Part shown: positions 63,301 to 64,000 of the stretch, one piece after another
How the letters are laid out: each line of letters starts with the position of its first letter
Position numbering within the stretch: position 1 is the first letter of the stretch
Assembly: GCA_031216445.1 (NCBI GenBank)
Contig: CM062198.1
Coordinates: forward strand, 434,001 to 498,000
DNA length: 64,000 nt
Reading direction: 5' to 3'
DNA from: Lateolabrax maculatus
Taxonomy: Eukaryota > Chordata > Actinopteri > Acropomatiformes > Lateolabracidae
The notes under the pieces: generated by a model
The model's database searches: none
Seen by the model: only the letters and a program-made list of their open reading frames with translations
What the model was told of the DNA's origin: nothing
Translations under genes and position numbers: made by a program

Positions 63301-63858
63301 TTCCAACTGACTCTCCAAGTCTCCCACATCTTCATTGAGCTCAGTAACCTCAAACTCAACCTGATCAGTTTCAGGGGCACTATCCTCAGGTTGAATATTT
63401 ATATTAGGTGGAGGTACCTCAAGTACATTATGTGACACAATTTCAGGTTTGAATGCCATCTTATTGTGGTCTTGATGTTCTTTGCTTTTATGTGCATTAA
63501 AGGTTGAATAAACATTGCTCTGAAAGCTACAGCCTTGATATGGACAGGAAACCTTTTGCTTCAGCTTCAAATGTCTTCGTAAATGGGTAAAAAAGTCAGC
63601 TCCAGTGCAAGGCTCCACAAAGTCACACAGCTGACAATGGAAAGCAGTTTCACCCACGTTCCCCAGGTCCTTTTGAGTGTGCCATGTTGATAAGTGGACT
63701 TTGAGTGCATTGAAAGATTTAAATGTGCACAGGCACTCCTTATAAAGGCACGGTAGTGGTGATATTCGAGTGTGGCACCCGTGTTTTAAGCGGTAATGCT
63801 TAAGTAAGAAGCACCTCTTTTCAGCACAAAATGTGCAGTACTTACACAACCACTGCAT
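60360..63858 (-). pseudogene. Transposase/PB1-SAMD3-like fusion pseudogene, U10
   Basis: Shared lesions as in the reference copy. Copy-specific Leu to Ile in TxNERPQS at the start of the PB1-like domain. Confidence 0.8.
63127..63858 (-). CDS. Four-finger C2H2 ORF (243 aa), U10
   Basis: Protein identical to the U2 copy. Stop TAA at 63127-63129. Confidence 0.6.
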   Translation of the reverse strand: MQWLCKYCTFCAEKRCFLLKHYRLKHGCHTRISPLPCLYKECLCTFKSFNALKVHLSTWHTQKDLGNVGETAFHCQLCDFVEPCTGADFFTHLRRHLKLKQKVSCPYQGCSFQSNVYSTFNAHKSKEHQDHNKMAFKPEIVSHNVLEVPPPNINIQPEDSAPETDQVEFEVTELNEDVGDLESQLEHNVAAVFLKMSSILNISENALQEVIEQINQIYVLSQPLLHTSVGKILNQHCGDVEDS

Positions 63859-64000
63859 AGGAAGTTTTTTGTCTTCTTGAAAAATCTGAAAAGAAAAGAT
63901 CATTTTAGCATCAAGCCCGGCAAAATAGAAACAAAAAACAAAAACACTAACATGCAGTATCAGACTTGAAATACCAGAGCAACAGAAAAAAACCTTCCTT

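Larger units (their letters stand above)
40474..64000 (-). repeat. Right block of tandem array, units U7-U10
   Basis: Four more copies in the same orientation as the left block, with lengths 5872, 5920 and 5849 bp for U7-U9. U10 is cut by the window end six bases before its expected transposon/ERV junction. The array identity starts at 40474 inside the integrase gene, which is exactly where the other units switch from transposon to ERV sequence. Confidence 0.97.
59009..64000 (-). mobile_element. 5'-truncated EnSpm/CACTA-like element, U10 copy (cut by window end)
   Basis: CACTGTAAA at 59009. The window ends in the shared ACCTTCCTT six bases before the expected junction, so the copy very probably is truncated like the others. 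It has more private changes than other copies in the 3' part (for example the T-tract near 60230 is broken by a G). The gene-free 3' part is 59009-60359. Confidence 0.7.

Noticed and set aside
1..64000. A functional tandem gene family with ten working zinc-finger/SAMD3-like genes
   Set aside because: Shared stops and frameshifts and loss of the 5' exons in all copies but U6 argue for amplified pseudogenes.
1..64000. CRISPR, rRNA or tRNA repeat array
   Set aside because: Units are about 5.9 kb with coding exons and mobile-element parts; no short spacer-separated repeats and no RNA gene folds were seen.

Overview
The window looks like teleost fish nuclear DNA. It has GT-AG introns, C2H2 zinc-finger and PB1-type coding exons of families common in fish, a class I endogenous retrovirus (ERV), an L2-like LINE, a hAT-type nonautonomous element, EnSpm/CACTA-like transposon ends and many AT microsatellites. 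No bacterial-style gene organisation, rRNA, tRNA or CRISPR is visible. The species cannot be named from the sequence alone; an otophysan such as a cyprinid is a guess.

Almost everything is a tandem array with a period of about 5.85-5.93 kb, all in one orientation, with coding sense on the minus strand. Ten units are visible (U1-U10). Their common anchor, just right of an (AT)n tract, falls at 16, 5946, 11791, 17665, 23561, 29431, 40817, 46689, 52609 and 58458. A unit has two parts. The first is a 0.85-0.9 kb ERV pol fragment (RT palm with YVDD, end of RNase H, start of integrase). The second is a 5.0-5.1 kb, 5'-truncated DNA transposon carrying a broken fusion gene: an intact 243-codon four-finger C2H2 ORF, then a transposase-like segment, then a PB1/SAMD3-like gene with three downstream exons.

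Units U1-U6 (1-34982) and U7-U10 (40474-64000) are separated by about 5.5 kb of unique sequence (34983-40473) that explains the array. U6 alone continues into the missing 5' half of the transposon: two small 5' exons, a candidate GC-rich promoter, a foldback element and a hAT remnant. It then ends in a terminal repeat CAGTG followed by TACT. The other end of U6 is TACT followed by CACTG. U6 is therefore a complete 7,402-bp element (29982-37383) with 9-bp inverted termini and a 4-bp target duplication, inserted in the RT gene of an ERV. Right of it come the front half of that ERV's pol region, a LINE fragment, a 436-bp LTR, and the integrase half.

Every other unit whose junction is visible joins transposon position 34982 to ERV position 40474, so those copies lack the 5' exons and promoter. 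The same coding lesions (two in-frame stops and two frameshifts) occur in all copies, so the gene was broken before it was amplified. The array is best described as a macrosatellite built from a transposon-in-retrovirus chimera. Only the zinc-finger ORF is open in every copy.
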